Below are positions 53,816-61,973 of a stretch of 64,000 bases of DNA, in pieces. The DNA lies in contig CBFCZV010000009.1 of the NCBI GenBank assembly GCA_965602855.1, forward strand, positions 1 through 64,000, given 5' to 3'. Position 1 is the stretch's first letter, and each line of letters begins with the position of its first letter. The position numbers and the translations under genes were made by a program. Source of the DNA: LH-M37 sp965602855 (GTDB taxonomy: Bacteria > Pseudomonadota > Gammaproteobacteria > SZUA-229). A model generated the notes under the pieces. That model saw only the letters and a list, made by a program, of their open reading frames with translations. It did no database searches and was not told where the DNA came from.

Positions 53816-54871
53816 TTACTTGAAAATAACGTCGGCTTTGCCTGAAGATTGAGCGATCTCGCCCAAACGCCACGCTTTTTCACCGGCATCATTGAAGGCT
53901 TTGATGGTCTTGCCCGCATCTTCTTCAGCAACAATTACTGCCATGCCAATACCGCAGTTGAAAGTTCGGTACATCTCGTTCATTTCGATATTGCCGTTCT
54001 TTTGTAACCATTCAAATACGGTAGGCAACTGACAGCTCTGTTCATCGAGAATAGCCTGTGTGTTTTCAGGTAAAACGCGAGGAATGTTTTCCAGTAGACC
54101 GCCACCGGTAATGTGTGCCAGCGCGTGCAGAGGAATGGTTTTTAATACTTCAAGAATCGATGAAGCATAAATACGTGTGGGTGCCAGCAGTGCATCACCC
54201 AGAGATGTTTCGCCGCAGGCCTGATCCAGTGAAGCATTGCTGACTTCAATAACTTTACGTACCAGAGAATATCCGTTCGAATGTGGGCCACTGGAGGCCA
54301 GTGCAATAATGGCGTCACCGGCTTTTACTTTTGAACCATCGATGATATTTTCTTTTTCGGCAACACCAACGCAGAAACCGGCCAGATCGTAATCGCCTTC
54401 GCTATACATGCCCGGCATTTCAGCGGTTTCACCACCGATGAGAGCAGCGCCAGACTGGCGACAGCCTTCGGCGATGCCTTCTACTACATCGGCAGCAATT
54501 TCGGTGTCCAGCTTGCCGGTAGCGTAGTAATCGAGGAAGAACAGCGGTTCGGCACCCAGTACCAGAATGTCATTGACGCACATGGCGACCAGATCGATAC
54601 CGATGGTATCGTGCTTGCCGAGTTCTATGGCCAGTTTCAATTTGGTACCAACGCCATCGGTGCCAGAAACCAGCACCGGTTGTTTGTAGCCAGCAGGGAT
54701 TTCAAACAGGCCGCCAAAACCACCTATGCTACCCATCACACCGGGGCGTTTGGTACTGGCTACGCTGCCACGAATTTTATCAACCAGCTGATTGCCCGCG
54801 TCGATATCGACACCGGCATCGCGGTAACTAAGAGAAGGTGCAGTATTCTTGTTTTGAGTGTTATCCGACAT
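53816..54871 (-). CDS. purM: Phosphoribosylformylglycinamidine cyclo-ligase
   Basis: AIR synthetase, ring closure in purine synthesis. SYRDAGVDIDAGNQLV, SGTDGVGTKLKLA, CVNDILVLGAEPLFFLDYYA, LIGGETAEMPGMY and HITGGGLLENIPR are family motifs. 351 residues, normal. First gene of the minus-strand purM-purN block, divergent from DUF2066. Confidence 0.98.
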   Translation of the reverse strand: MSDNTQNKNTAPSLSYRDAGVDIDAGNQLVDKIRGSVASTKRPGVMGSIGGFGGLFEIPAGYKQPVLVSGTDGVGTKLKLAIELGKHDTIGIDLVAMCVNDILVLGAEPLFFLDYYATGKLDTEIAADVVEGIAEGCRQSGAALIGGETAEMPGMYSEGDYDLAGFCVGVAEKENIIDGSKVKAGDAIIALASSGPHSNGYSLVRKVIEVSNASLDQACGETSLGDALLAPTRIYASSILEVLKTIPLHALAHITGGGLLENIPRVLPENTQAILDEQSCQLPTVFEWLQKNGNIEMNEMYRTFNCGIGMAVIVAEEDAGKTIKAFNDAGEKAWRLGEIAQSSGKADVIFK

Positions 54872-54985
54872 TATTGAAAGCCAGTGCTATGTAATATTAA
54901 AGATGATTTTAAGATGCGATATTCTACACGCTCCGAGCTGTGTGATTGTATAATCTGTCGAAATAATCTTCTAATTAGTCCGTAT

Positions 54986-56134
54986 ATGGTGTATCAAAAA
55001 ACAAGCGCCCTGATATTTGTCTTACTGACGACCCTGTTGGCTCCGCTGACAGTCTCTGCTGTGGTGGTGGAAGACTTGTTTGAGGTCGATATGCCTGTTC
55101 TGGACGAGAGTAAAGCTATCCGTCGTGCTGCGCTGGATGATGGTTTGATCGAGGTATTGATCAGGGTCTCCGGTGACAGCAATATTCTGAAAAAAGTTAA
55201 AGCGCCAGCTTCAAATAATTATGTGAAGCAATTTAAATATTCGGTGCAGGCGGCAGAAGAGGCGGGTGGAGAGGCTTCGCAGCGACTTTGGGTTCGCTAT
55301 AATGAGACAAAAATACTGGGTTTCTTGCGCAAGCAGGCCATTCCCATCTGGGGAAAGCATCGAAGCCAGCTGGTGATGTGGCTGGCCGTTCGAGATGGCA
55401 GTCAACGCTATATTCTAAAAGGCAGTGATGTTTCCCAGATTAAATCAAAAACAGATATGGCTCTGGGTCGTCGAGGGATCCCGGTAATCTGGCCAAAAAA
55501 TGATGCGCTTGATCAGCAGGATGTTCGCTTTGCTGACATCTGGGCGGGTTTCCCTGACCCAATCAAACAGGCTTCGAAACGATATTCGCAGGGCCCCGCT
55601 ATTGCTGCCAACATGAGCTGGAATGGCCGTGTCTGGAAAGCGGAATGGTCATTATTCATGGGCGACGAAATTCGTAAATGGAGCCTGAGTGGTGCTGATT
55701 ATGCAACCCTGATTGCACGAGCCACTGATTTGGCTGCTGATGCCATGGGACAGGGATTTGCAGCGCTGGAATCTTTTGGTGTCTCGCAGCAAAAAACGCT
55801 GACGGTAGAAGTTGGCCGGGTGGCGAGCGTGAAAGATTTTCGACGTATCGAAAAATACCTGTCGAGTTTATCAGCTGTGCAGTCGGTGCAATTGTCACAG
55901 GTCGAGTCAGAGCGTGTATTCTTTGATTTAATTCTGCGCACCAAAGCTGATGATTTACTGACTTTAATTCAGTCGGGTTCGGTTATGGCACCAGCGCCTG
56001 AAGAAGAGAGCAATGAGTTGAAGGATGAGCCCGTGGTTGCTATTGCGCCAGATATTACGCCTAATACCACTGTCGCGGATGTTCCATCGCCGGCTGCGTT
56101 GATAGTGACGCCCTATCGTTTTGTGCTGCGTTGA
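54986..56134 (+). CDS. DUF2066 exported protein
   Basis: 382 residues, function unknown. ATG 54986 is taken as start because a signal peptide follows at once (SALIFVLLTTLLAPLTVSA-V). DUF2066 core: EVDMPVLDESKAIRRAALDDGL and VLIRVSGDSN. It lies between purM (divergent) and hda, its usual place in Pseudomonas-like genomes. hda starts 2 bp after its stop. Confidence 0.88.
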   Translation: MVYQKTSALIFVLLTTLLAPLTVSAVVVEDLFEVDMPVLDESKAIRRAALDDGLIEVLIRVSGDSNILKKVKAPASNNYVKQFKYSVQAAEEAGGEASQRLWVRYNETKILGFLRKQAIPIWGKHRSQLVMWLAVRDGSQRYILKGSDVSQIKSKTDMALGRRGIPVIWPKNDALDQQDVRFADIWAGFPDPIKQASKRYSQGPAIAANMSWNGRVWKAEWSLFMGDEIRKWSLSGADYATLIARATDLAADAMGQGFAALESFGVSQQKTLTVEVGRVASVKDFRRIEKYLSSLSAVQSVQLSQVESERVFFDLILRTKADDLLTLIQSGSVMAPAPEEESNELKDEPVVAIAPDITPNTTVADVPSPAALIVTPYRFVLR

Positions 56135-56136
56135 TC

Positions 56137-56859
56137 ATGTCATCGTCCAGCAAGGCCAATCAATCGTTTAGGCAGTTGCCGCTGCATTTTGGTGTTCGTG
56201 ACGTTTTTAGTTTCGATACACTGGTGGCGGGCAGTAATGAAGTTGCTGTGGGTATCGTTCAGCAATGTGCACTGGGCGAAGGTGAAAAACAGGTGTATAT
56301 CTGGTCGCCGCACAGTGAAGGCAAAAGTCATTTGTTGCAGGCAGCCTGTCATCTGGCGGCCAGTCATCAGCGCACAGTCTGTTATTTGCCCGCAGAAGAG
56401 ATTATCAATCAGTCGGTTCAGATACTGGAAGGGTTGGAGCAGTTGAATCTGGTTTGTCTGGACAATGTAAACCTGATGGCGCAATCGACTGAATGGGAAG
56501 AAGCCCTGTTTGATTTAATCAACCGCATGCGTGAAACGGGCAATAGCCTGTTACTGACGGCTTCTGTATCTCCCGAGGCGTTAAAGGTGAAACTGCCGGA
56601 TTTACGCTCGCGTCTGGTCTGGGGGCCGGTATTTCAATTGCAGGCTTTGAGTGATGTTGAGAAACGTGAAGCGCTGCGAATTCGCGCCGGACAACGAGGC
56701 CTGGAATTGCCAGATAATGTTGCCGAATATTTAATGCGCCATTATCCACGAGATTTGTTCGGTCTATTTGAACGCCTGGAAGTGCTGGATACCGCTGCCA
56801 TGGCGATGCAACGACGGTTAACGGTACCCTTTGTTAAGTCCGTGCTGGATGACGTTTAA
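56137..56859 (+). CDS. hda: DnaA regulatory inactivator Hda-like protein
   Basis: AAA+ DnaA homologue without the DNA-binding domain, which with the beta clamp stimulates DnaA-ATP hydrolysis. QLPLHFGVRDVFSFDTLV holds a clamp-binding-like N-terminus. The P-loop is YIWSPHSEGKSHLLQA, less canonical than DnaA. Walker B CLDNVNLM, then the sensor region TASVSPEALKVKLPDLRSRL. 240 residues. ATG 56137 used; a TTG lies 6 bp earlier. Ends 4 bp inside the convergent DUF2069 gene. Confidence 0.94.
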   Translation: MSSSSKANQSFRQLPLHFGVRDVFSFDTLVAGSNEVAVGIVQQCALGEGEKQVYIWSPHSEGKSHLLQAACHLAASHQRTVCYLPAEEIINQSVQILEGLEQLNLVCLDNVNLMAQSTEWEEALFDLINRMRETGNSLLLTASVSPEALKVKLPDLRSRLVWGPVFQLQALSDVEKREALRIRAGQRGLELPDNVAEYLMRHYPRDLFGLFERLEVLDTAAMAMQRRLTVPFVKSVLDDV

Positions 56860-57227
56860 TCAGGTGTACTTTCTTTCTGACTTCTTGATCTGAGCCGTGT
56901 GTAGAGCACGGTGCCGGTAAAAAACAGCAAGCTGAATGCGGTCACGTATAGGCCAAACATCAGTGTTTCATCGACTGCAGCGTACCAAATCCCCACGATA
57001 AAATAGAAGATCGCCAGATACATTGACCATGCGTGAGTATAGGTTTTGCCGTTGAGCAGGCCGCGCAGGGGGAACATGAGCGGGCCAAGCTGGGTCAGGA
57101 TTATGATTGAGATTAAATGGGATTCTGTCTGGTTGATGACTAAATGCCAGACGTAGAGCCCAATCATGAGTCCAAAATAACCGGACAGGGTTAACCAGCG
57201 GGAAAGTAAAAGTGGTGATGTGGGCAT
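56856..57227 (-). CDS. DUF2069 membrane protein
   Basis: Four predicted helices in 123 residues (LTLSGYFGLMIGLYVWH; IIILTQLGPLMFPLRG; MYLAIFYFIVGIWYA; GLYVTAFSLLFFTGTVLY), with the typical PLRGLLNGKTYTHAW loop. Function unknown. Part of an arsC-wrbA-DUF2069 transcript (4 bp after wrbA), commonly linked with hda. Confidence 0.9.
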   Translation of the reverse strand: MPTSPLLLSRWLTLSGYFGLMIGLYVWHLVINQTESHLISIIILTQLGPLMFPLRGLLNGKTYTHAWSMYLAIFYFIVGIWYAAVDETLMFGLYVTAFSLLFFTGTVLYTRLRSRSQKESTPD

Positions 57228-57230
57228 GAA

Positions 57231-57824
57231 TTAACCTTTGAGTTTTTTTGCGGTGCTGGCCAGTCGGCGACCCAGAGCGAGGCAGAGTGATCGTTCTTCA
57301 TCACTGAGTACATTGGCTTCGCTAGCGCTGGTGACGCGAGTCGCACCATAAGGTGTGCCGCCGGTTTTGGTGCTGAGTAATTCCGTCTGGGTATAGGGTA
57401 GGCCGGTAATCAGCATGCCGTGGTGCAACAGGGGTAGCATCATGGTGAGCAAAGTGCTTTCTTGTCCACCGTGCAAACTCATGCTGCCAGAAAAAACAGC
57501 GGCGGGTTTATCCACCAGTTTGCCCGACATCCACAAGGGGCTGGTGCTGTCGATAAAGTATTTCATCGCGGCGGGCATATTACCAAAGTGGGTTGGGCTG
57601 CCCAGAGCCAGACCCTCGCATTCTTCAAGATCCTGAAGTGTGGCGTACAGCGGGCCATTTTCAGGAATGCTCTCTTCGCTTTGTTCGGTGTTTGCGGACA
57701 CCGATGGCACGGTACGAATGCGCGCTTGCATGCCTTCGACTTCCTCGATGCCTCTGGCGATGAGGTTGGCCATCTCGGCGGTGGTGCCACCGGGGCTGTA
57801 GTATAAAACTAGAATTTCAGACAT
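57231..57824 (-). CDS. wrbA: NAD(P)H:quinone oxidoreductase, WrbA type
   Basis: Flavodoxin-like FMN enzyme that reduces quinones by two electrons. FMN loop YYSPGGTTAEMANLI, SPTHFGNMPAAMKYF and GGQESTLLTMMLPLLHHGM are family features. 197 residues. Lies between arsC (2 bp upstream) and DUF2069. Confidence 0.94.
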   Translation of the reverse strand: MSEILVLYYSPGGTTAEMANLIARGIEEVEGMQARIRTVPSVSANTEQSEESIPENGPLYATLQDLEECEGLALGSPTHFGNMPAAMKYFIDSTSPLWMSGKLVDKPAAVFSGSMSLHGGQESTLLTMMLPLLHHGMLITGLPYTQTELLSTKTGGTPYGATRVTSASEANVLSDEERSLCLALGRRLASTAKKLKG

Positions 57825-57826
57825 AG

Positions 57827-58177
57827 CTATAGGATATCCAGAATCTTTTCAGGAGGGCGGCCGATGGTGGCTTTGCCATTATGAATCACAATTGGGCGTT
57901 CGATGAGGATGGGGTTGTCGACCATGGCCTGAATCAGGGCATCACGGCTCAGGTTTTCATCGGCCAGATTTAACTCTTTATAAGGTGCTTCGTGCTGGCG
58001 CATCAGCTCGCGGGGTTCCATTGATAGCAAATCCAGAATTTTCTTGAGCTCATCAACGCTGGGTGGTTCGTTCAAATACTCACTGACATCAGGCTTAATG
58101 CCTTTGTCATCAAGTAGTTGCATGCTTAATCGACATTTTGTGCAATTGGGATTCAGGTAAATACGTGTTGAGCTCAT
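57827..58177 (-). CDS. arsC: ArsC-family reductase (YfgD-like)
   Basis: Thioredoxin-fold arsenate reductase family. Redox Cys12 with Cys15 in YLNPNCTKCRLSM, and LIERPIVIHNGKATIGRPPE. 116 residues. A homologue (yfgD) lies beside hda in E. coli, which argues for this branch; real arsenate reduction is not proven for it. No arsR or arsB nearby, so an arsenic operon is not indicated. Confidence 0.9.
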   Translation of the reverse strand: MSSTRIYLNPNCTKCRLSMQLLDDKGIKPDVSEYLNEPPSVDELKKILDLLSMEPRELMRQHEAPYKELNLADENLSRDALIQAMVDNPILIERPIVIHNGKATIGRPPEKILDIL

Positions 58178-58269
58178 TGTTCATTCCTCGCTATGGAGCA
58201 CAAGCTTACTGGAAGTCTCAGGTGGGTAAAAGCCACCGTTGATGTTTGATTTTTGTTTACAGGCTGATG

Positions 58270-58299
58270 CTTACATTCTCAAAATATTGTGGTTATAAT
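58270..58299 (+). promoter_or_regulatory. Predicted sigma-70 promoter of the LysM lipoprotein gene
   Basis: CTTACA (58270-58275) and a perfect TATAAT (58294-58299), spaced 18 bp, about 58 bp before the start at 58357. The 5' untranslated leader is short and ends in TTTGGAGATTT. Confidence 0.6.
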
Positions 58300-58356
58300 C
58301 GACAGTCAACAGTTTCAATACTAACGATTACTAATTCTATTTGGAGATTTTACATC

Positions 58357-59016
58357 ATGCGGACACTTGCACGATTAATTTTAGTTACATTTTTGGCTCT
58401 CGGTCTGGTAACAGGTTGTGCAACCACAACTGAGCCGGAGCAAACTGCTGCAGAAGCAATCGCTGCAGCTAAAGCAGCTAATGCTGAGGCGAAAGCTCTT
58501 GGTTACGAATGGCGTGATACAGGAAAGATCATCAAGTCAGCTGAAGCGGCTCTAGCAGCAGGTAACGAGGATGAAGCCAAAGCACTGGCCAATCAGGCAA
58601 GAATGCAGGCAGAGAATGCCATTGCTCAGAAAAAAGCGGAAGATAAAAAATTCGCTGATAAGATGACTGAGGCTGATAATGCGGCGTTGAATAATGCCGA
58701 GTCGGATATGTCACACAGCAAGCATGCAGGTATGGGGGCAGGTGATACAAGTTACTCTGTGGTTCGTGGTGACAATCTGTGGGATATTTCTGGTAAAGAA
58801 AATATCTACGGTGATTCCTTCCAGTGGCCTTTAATCTATAAGGCTAATCGCGACAAAATCAAAGATGCTGATTTGATTTATCCTGGTCAGGTTTTTGATA
58901 TTGATCAAAATGCCACAGCTTCAGACATCGATGCAGCTATTAACCATGCAAAAACACGTGGCGCGTGGTCAGTAGGTGATGTTGAGCAGTCTGATCTGGA
59001 TTATCTTGCTCAGTAA
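58357..59016 (+). CDS. LysM-domain lipoprotein with alanine-rich helical N-terminus
   Basis: 219 residues. ATG 58357 is chosen: TTTGGAG lies at the right distance and a lipobox LVTGC (Cys21) follows at once. Residues 25-95 are an Ala/Glu/Lys helical coiled-coil region of DUF4398-like type; a LysM domain lies near 124-175 (YSVVRGDNLWDISGKENIYG; LIYPGQVFDID). Probably a peptidoglycan-binding outer- or inner-membrane lipoprotein. Own promoter and a perfect terminator, so monocistronic. Confidence 0.9.
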   Translation: MRTLARLILVTFLALGLVTGCATTTEPEQTAAEAIAAAKAANAEAKALGYEWRDTGKIIKSAEAALAAGNEDEAKALANQARMQAENAIAQKKAEDKKFADKMTEADNAALNNAESDMSHSKHAGMGAGDTSYSVVRGDNLWDISGKENIYGDSFQWPLIYKANRDKIKDADLIYPGQVFDIDQNATASDIDAAINHAKTRGAWSVGDVEQSDLDYLAQ

Positions 59017-59037
59017 TTAATGCTGAATGTGACTGTG

Positions 59038-59065
59038 AAAAAGGCTCGCTTGCGAGCCTTTTTTT
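59038..59065 (+). terminator. Intrinsic terminator after the LysM lipoprotein gene
   Basis: AAAAAGGCTCGC pairs perfectly with GCGAGCCTTTTT around a TT turn (CTTG tetraloop if the closing pair opens), ending in seven Ts. It is 22 bp after the stop. Confidence 0.93.
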
Positions 59066-59079
59066 ATGATTAATAACTA

Positions 59080-59364
59080 ATGATTTGTTATCGCTATTTA
59101 GTCTCTGGACGCGTGCAAGGTGTATTTTACCGAGCCAGTGCGCAGCAGCAGGCAGCTTCTCTGGGGCTGCGTGGCTGGGTGCGTAATCTGATCGATGGTC
59201 GAGTTGAATTGCTTGCCTGTGGTGATCAGACGATACTTGATGAATTGGAAAAATGGCTGCAAATAGGCCCGGAATACGCAAAAGTGTCTAATATAGAGGT
59301 AATAACAGAAAGCTTTAGTGAGCTTCCTGAAAATTTTGAAGTAAGGCCAACCACATCACTGTGA
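59080..59364 (+). CDS. acyP: Acylphosphatase
   Basis: Hydrolyses acyl phosphates. Catalytic Arg18 (GRVQGVFYRASAQ) and Asn36 (GWVRNLIDGRVE). 94 residues, ferredoxin-like fold; normal. It starts 15 bp after a strong terminator and ends 19 bp before the GspE/PilB ATPase gene. Confidence 0.94.
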   Translation: MICYRYLVSGRVQGVFYRASAQQQAASLGLRGWVRNLIDGRVELLACGDQTILDELEKWLQIGPEYAKVSNIEVITESFSELPENFEVRPTTSL

Positions 59365-59383
59365 AGACCACAGAGCGAACAAT

Positions 59384-61165
59384 ATGAATGCAGTTGTAGA
59401 CAATAAGAATAATCGCAAACTGGATGTGCATGAAATCCTGACCTGGCTGGAAGAAGATGAAATGGTCACGGCAGATAATGCGCACATGGTTCGTTTGCTT
59501 GCTGGTGGCAAGGCTTTCCTGGATAAGCATCCACTAGAAATTATTGCAGATCGTCACTGGACGGATGAAAAAACACAGCGCCCTCTAACGATTGATGCGT
59601 TAACCGAATGGTTTGCGCGCCGCGTAGGGTTGCCATATTTGAGGATTGATCCATTGAAAGTGGATGTGACTCAAGTGACCGATATTATGTCTTTTGCCTA
59701 TGCACAACGTTTTAATGTGCTGGCTGTAAAGGTCGAAGCCCATTCGGTCACAGTGGCCACAGCTCAGCCTTTTGAGCGAGACTGGGAGGCTGAGCTTAGT
59801 CGACTGCATAATAAAGAATTCAAACAGGTGATCTCCAGCCCTGAAGAAATACGTCGTTATCTGGTTGAGTTTTATGCCGTATCAAAGTCAGTATTTGGTG
59901 CACAGAAAGACGGTCAGCGTGGATTGGGGGATTTGCAGAATCTGGAATCTCTCATGGAGCTGGGGCGTTCTGGCAAACTGGATGCAAATGACCAGCACGT
60001 GGTCAATATCGTGGACTGGCTGTTGCAGTATGCTTTTGATCAACGCGCCAGTGATATTCATCTGGAGCCGCGCCGTGAGATGAGTAATGTACGTTTTCGT
60101 ATTGATGGCATCATGCATGAGGTCTATCAGATTCCCTCGCCCGTGATGGCTGCGGTATCCAGTCGTATTAAAATTCTGGGGCGTATGGATGTGGCTGAAA
60201 AACGTCGTCCTCAGGATGGCCGCTTGAAGACGCGCAGTCCAGATGGGCAGGAAATTGAACTACGTTTGTCCACCATGCCTACCGCTTTTGGTGAGAAGAT
60301 GGTGATGCGTATTTTTGACCCCGAAGTGCTGGTGCGTAATTTTCAGAAACTGGGTTTTAGCGCCAAAGATGATGAAATGTGGCAGTCTATGATTCATCAG
60401 CCCAATGGCATCATATTGGTCACAGGACCAACGGGTTCGGGTAAAACCACCACACTTTATTCATCACTTAAGCAATTAGCTCAGCCTGACGTGAATGTAT
60501 GCACTATTGAAGATCCTATTGAGCTGGTCGAACCCGCGTTTAACCAGATGCAGGTGCAGAAGAATATTGATCTCGGTTTCTCCGGTGGTGTAAAAACCCT
60601 GTTACGTCAGGATCCGGATATCATAATGATTGGTGAGATTCGTGATATGGAAACTGCTGAAATGGCGATTCAGGCAGCACTTACTGGGCATTTAGTGTTG
60701 TCTACGCTGCACACTAATGATGCACCTTCAGCTATTACTCGTTTAATGGATATTGGTGTAGCGCCGTATTTGATTCAGTCATCGGTAATTGGTGTCATGG
60801 CGCAGCGACTGGTGCGAACCTTGTGTCCACACTGTAAACAGCCTATTGAAATTGAGGAGAATGACTGGCAAGCACTGGTCAAGCCATGGAAATCCAAAAA
60901 ACCTGAGACCGCTCAAAAACCGGTGGGTTGCCTAGAATGCCGCAACACCGGTTATCAGGGCCGTATAGGTATTTATGAGATGTTTACTTTCACCAAAGAT
61001 GTTAGAAAACTCATCACTGAGAACTGCGATATTACTGCTATTAGGCAACAGGTAGTCAAGGATGGTCTTATGCCTATGCGACTCAGTGGTGCCAACAAAG
61101 TTGCCCAGGGTGTTACTACCGTTGAAGAAGTGATGCGTGTATCGCCGCCACCGCTAGATACCTGA
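59384..61165 (+). CDS. GspE/PilB-type secretion ATPase
   Basis: 593 residues. N-terminal MshEN-like region (about 1-160), then the catalytic core with QRASDIHLEP, Walker A VTGPTGSGKTTTLY, Asp box EDPIE, and the Walker B region IGEIRDMETAEMAIQAALTGH, and a tetracysteine zinc site (CPHCK and CLECR). Assembly ATPase of type IV pilus or type II secretion. No pilin, platform or secretin gene lies in the window, so the system it serves is unknown; PilB-like versus GspE cannot be decided here. Confidence 0.9.
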   Translation: MNAVVDNKNNRKLDVHEILTWLEEDEMVTADNAHMVRLLAGGKAFLDKHPLEIIADRHWTDEKTQRPLTIDALTEWFARRVGLPYLRIDPLKVDVTQVTDIMSFAYAQRFNVLAVKVEAHSVTVATAQPFERDWEAELSRLHNKEFKQVISSPEEIRRYLVEFYAVSKSVFGAQKDGQRGLGDLQNLESLMELGRSGKLDANDQHVVNIVDWLLQYAFDQRASDIHLEPRREMSNVRFRIDGIMHEVYQIPSPVMAAVSSRIKILGRMDVAEKRRPQDGRLKTRSPDGQEIELRLSTMPTAFGEKMVMRIFDPEVLVRNFQKLGFSAKDDEMWQSMIHQPNGIILVTGPTGSGKTTTLYSSLKQLAQPDVNVCTIEDPIELVEPAFNQMQVQKNIDLGFSGGVKTLLRQDPDIIMIGEIRDMETAEMAIQAALTGHLVLSTLHTNDAPSAITRLMDIGVAPYLIQSSVIGVMAQRLVRTLCPHCKQPIEIEENDWQALVKPWKSKKPETAQKPVGCLECRNTGYQGRIGIYEMFTFTKDVRKLITENCDITAIRQQVVKDGLMPMRLSGANKVAQGVTTVEEVMRVSPPPLDT

Positions 61166-61206
61166 TTTCAGTCCTGACTATCTGACATAAGCACAAAAAA
61201 AGCAGA

Positions 61207-61235
61207 TTTCTTCTTTATTAGCGAAAGGTTATAAT
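61207..61235 (+). promoter_or_regulatory. Possible promoter of the DUF302-grx-cysG block
   Basis: A perfect TATAAT at 61230-61235 with a GCGCCTCC discriminator, 32 bp before 61267. The -35 (TTTCTT at 17 bp) is poor. Confidence 0.45.
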
Positions 61236-61266
61236 GCGCCTCCAGATAAATGCGGGGTGCTAACTA

Positions 61267-61650
61267 ATGTCTTATTATTTCTCGAAAATTGTTGATGATT
61301 CCTTTGAAGATGCGATCGAGCGCGTAACTGGTCTGCTCGGTGACGAAGGCTTTGGTGTGCTGACCACGATTGATGTCAGTGGCACATTGAAGAAAAAACT
61401 GGATGTCGACTTTCAGCGCTACACCATTCTGGGTGCATGTAACCCCGGTTATGCGCACAAGGCATTAACAGCGGAAGATAAAATCGGTGTTATGTTGCCC
61501 TGCAATGTTATTGTGCAAGAAAAAGATGGCAAAGTTGAAATTGCTGCGGTTGATCCTATGGCTTCAATGATGGCGATAGAAAATGAAGCTTTGGGTGGTA
61601 TTGCCACTGAAGTGCGTGAAAAACTCAAGACTGTGATTGATCGTCTTTAG
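61267..61650 (+). CDS. DUF302 domain protein
   Basis: 127 residues of a family often found near sulfur or redox genes; function unknown. MSYYFSKIVDDSFEDAIERV, DVDFQRYTILGACNPGYAHKAL and GVMLPCNVIVQEKDG are the family pattern. Two cysteines (CNP, PCN). 35 bp before the glutaredoxin gene, likely co-transcribed. Confidence 0.92.
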   Translation: MSYYFSKIVDDSFEDAIERVTGLLGDEGFGVLTTIDVSGTLKKKLDVDFQRYTILGACNPGYAHKALTAEDKIGVMLPCNVIVQEKDGKVEIAAVDPMASMMAIENEALGGIATEVREKLKTVIDRL

Positions 61651-61685
61651 TTAATAAAAACAATAAAAAATAAACGGGTATTAAA

Positions 61686-61949
61686 ATGGCTCAACCTGAA
61701 ATTACGATTTATTCAAGCAAATTTTGTGGCTTTTGTGTGGCAGCAGAAAGGCTGCTGCAAAATAAAGACCTTGATTACAAACTAATTAAAGTCGATGAAG
61801 ATCCCTCAAAATTTGAACACATGGTTAAAATTACCGGTCGTCGTACTGTGCCACAAATTTTTATTGGTGATCATCACGTTGGTGGTTTTGATGATCTTTC
61901 CGCGGCTAATCAGTCGGGTGAACTTAAAAAATTGCTCGAGTCTGTATAA
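61686..61949 (+). CDS. grxC: Glutaredoxin 3-like protein
   Basis: 87-residue dithiol glutaredoxin with Cys14 and Cys17. The active site is CGFC, not the usual CPYC, so redox potential or partner may differ. RTVPQIFIGDHHVGGFDD carries the cis-Pro and glutathione-binding motif. Between DUF302 and cysG. Confidence 0.92.
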   Translation: MAQPEITIYSSKFCGFCVAAERLLQNKDLDYKLIKVDEDPSKFEHMVKITGRRTVPQIFIGDHHVGGFDDLSAANQSGELKKLLESV

Positions 61950-61973
61950 GGTTCGAGCACCGCGGAGAAATTA

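Noticed and set aside
57827..58177. An arsenic resistance operon
   Set aside because: Only an ArsC-fold reductase of the YfgD type is present; no arsR, arsB or acr3 is adjacent.
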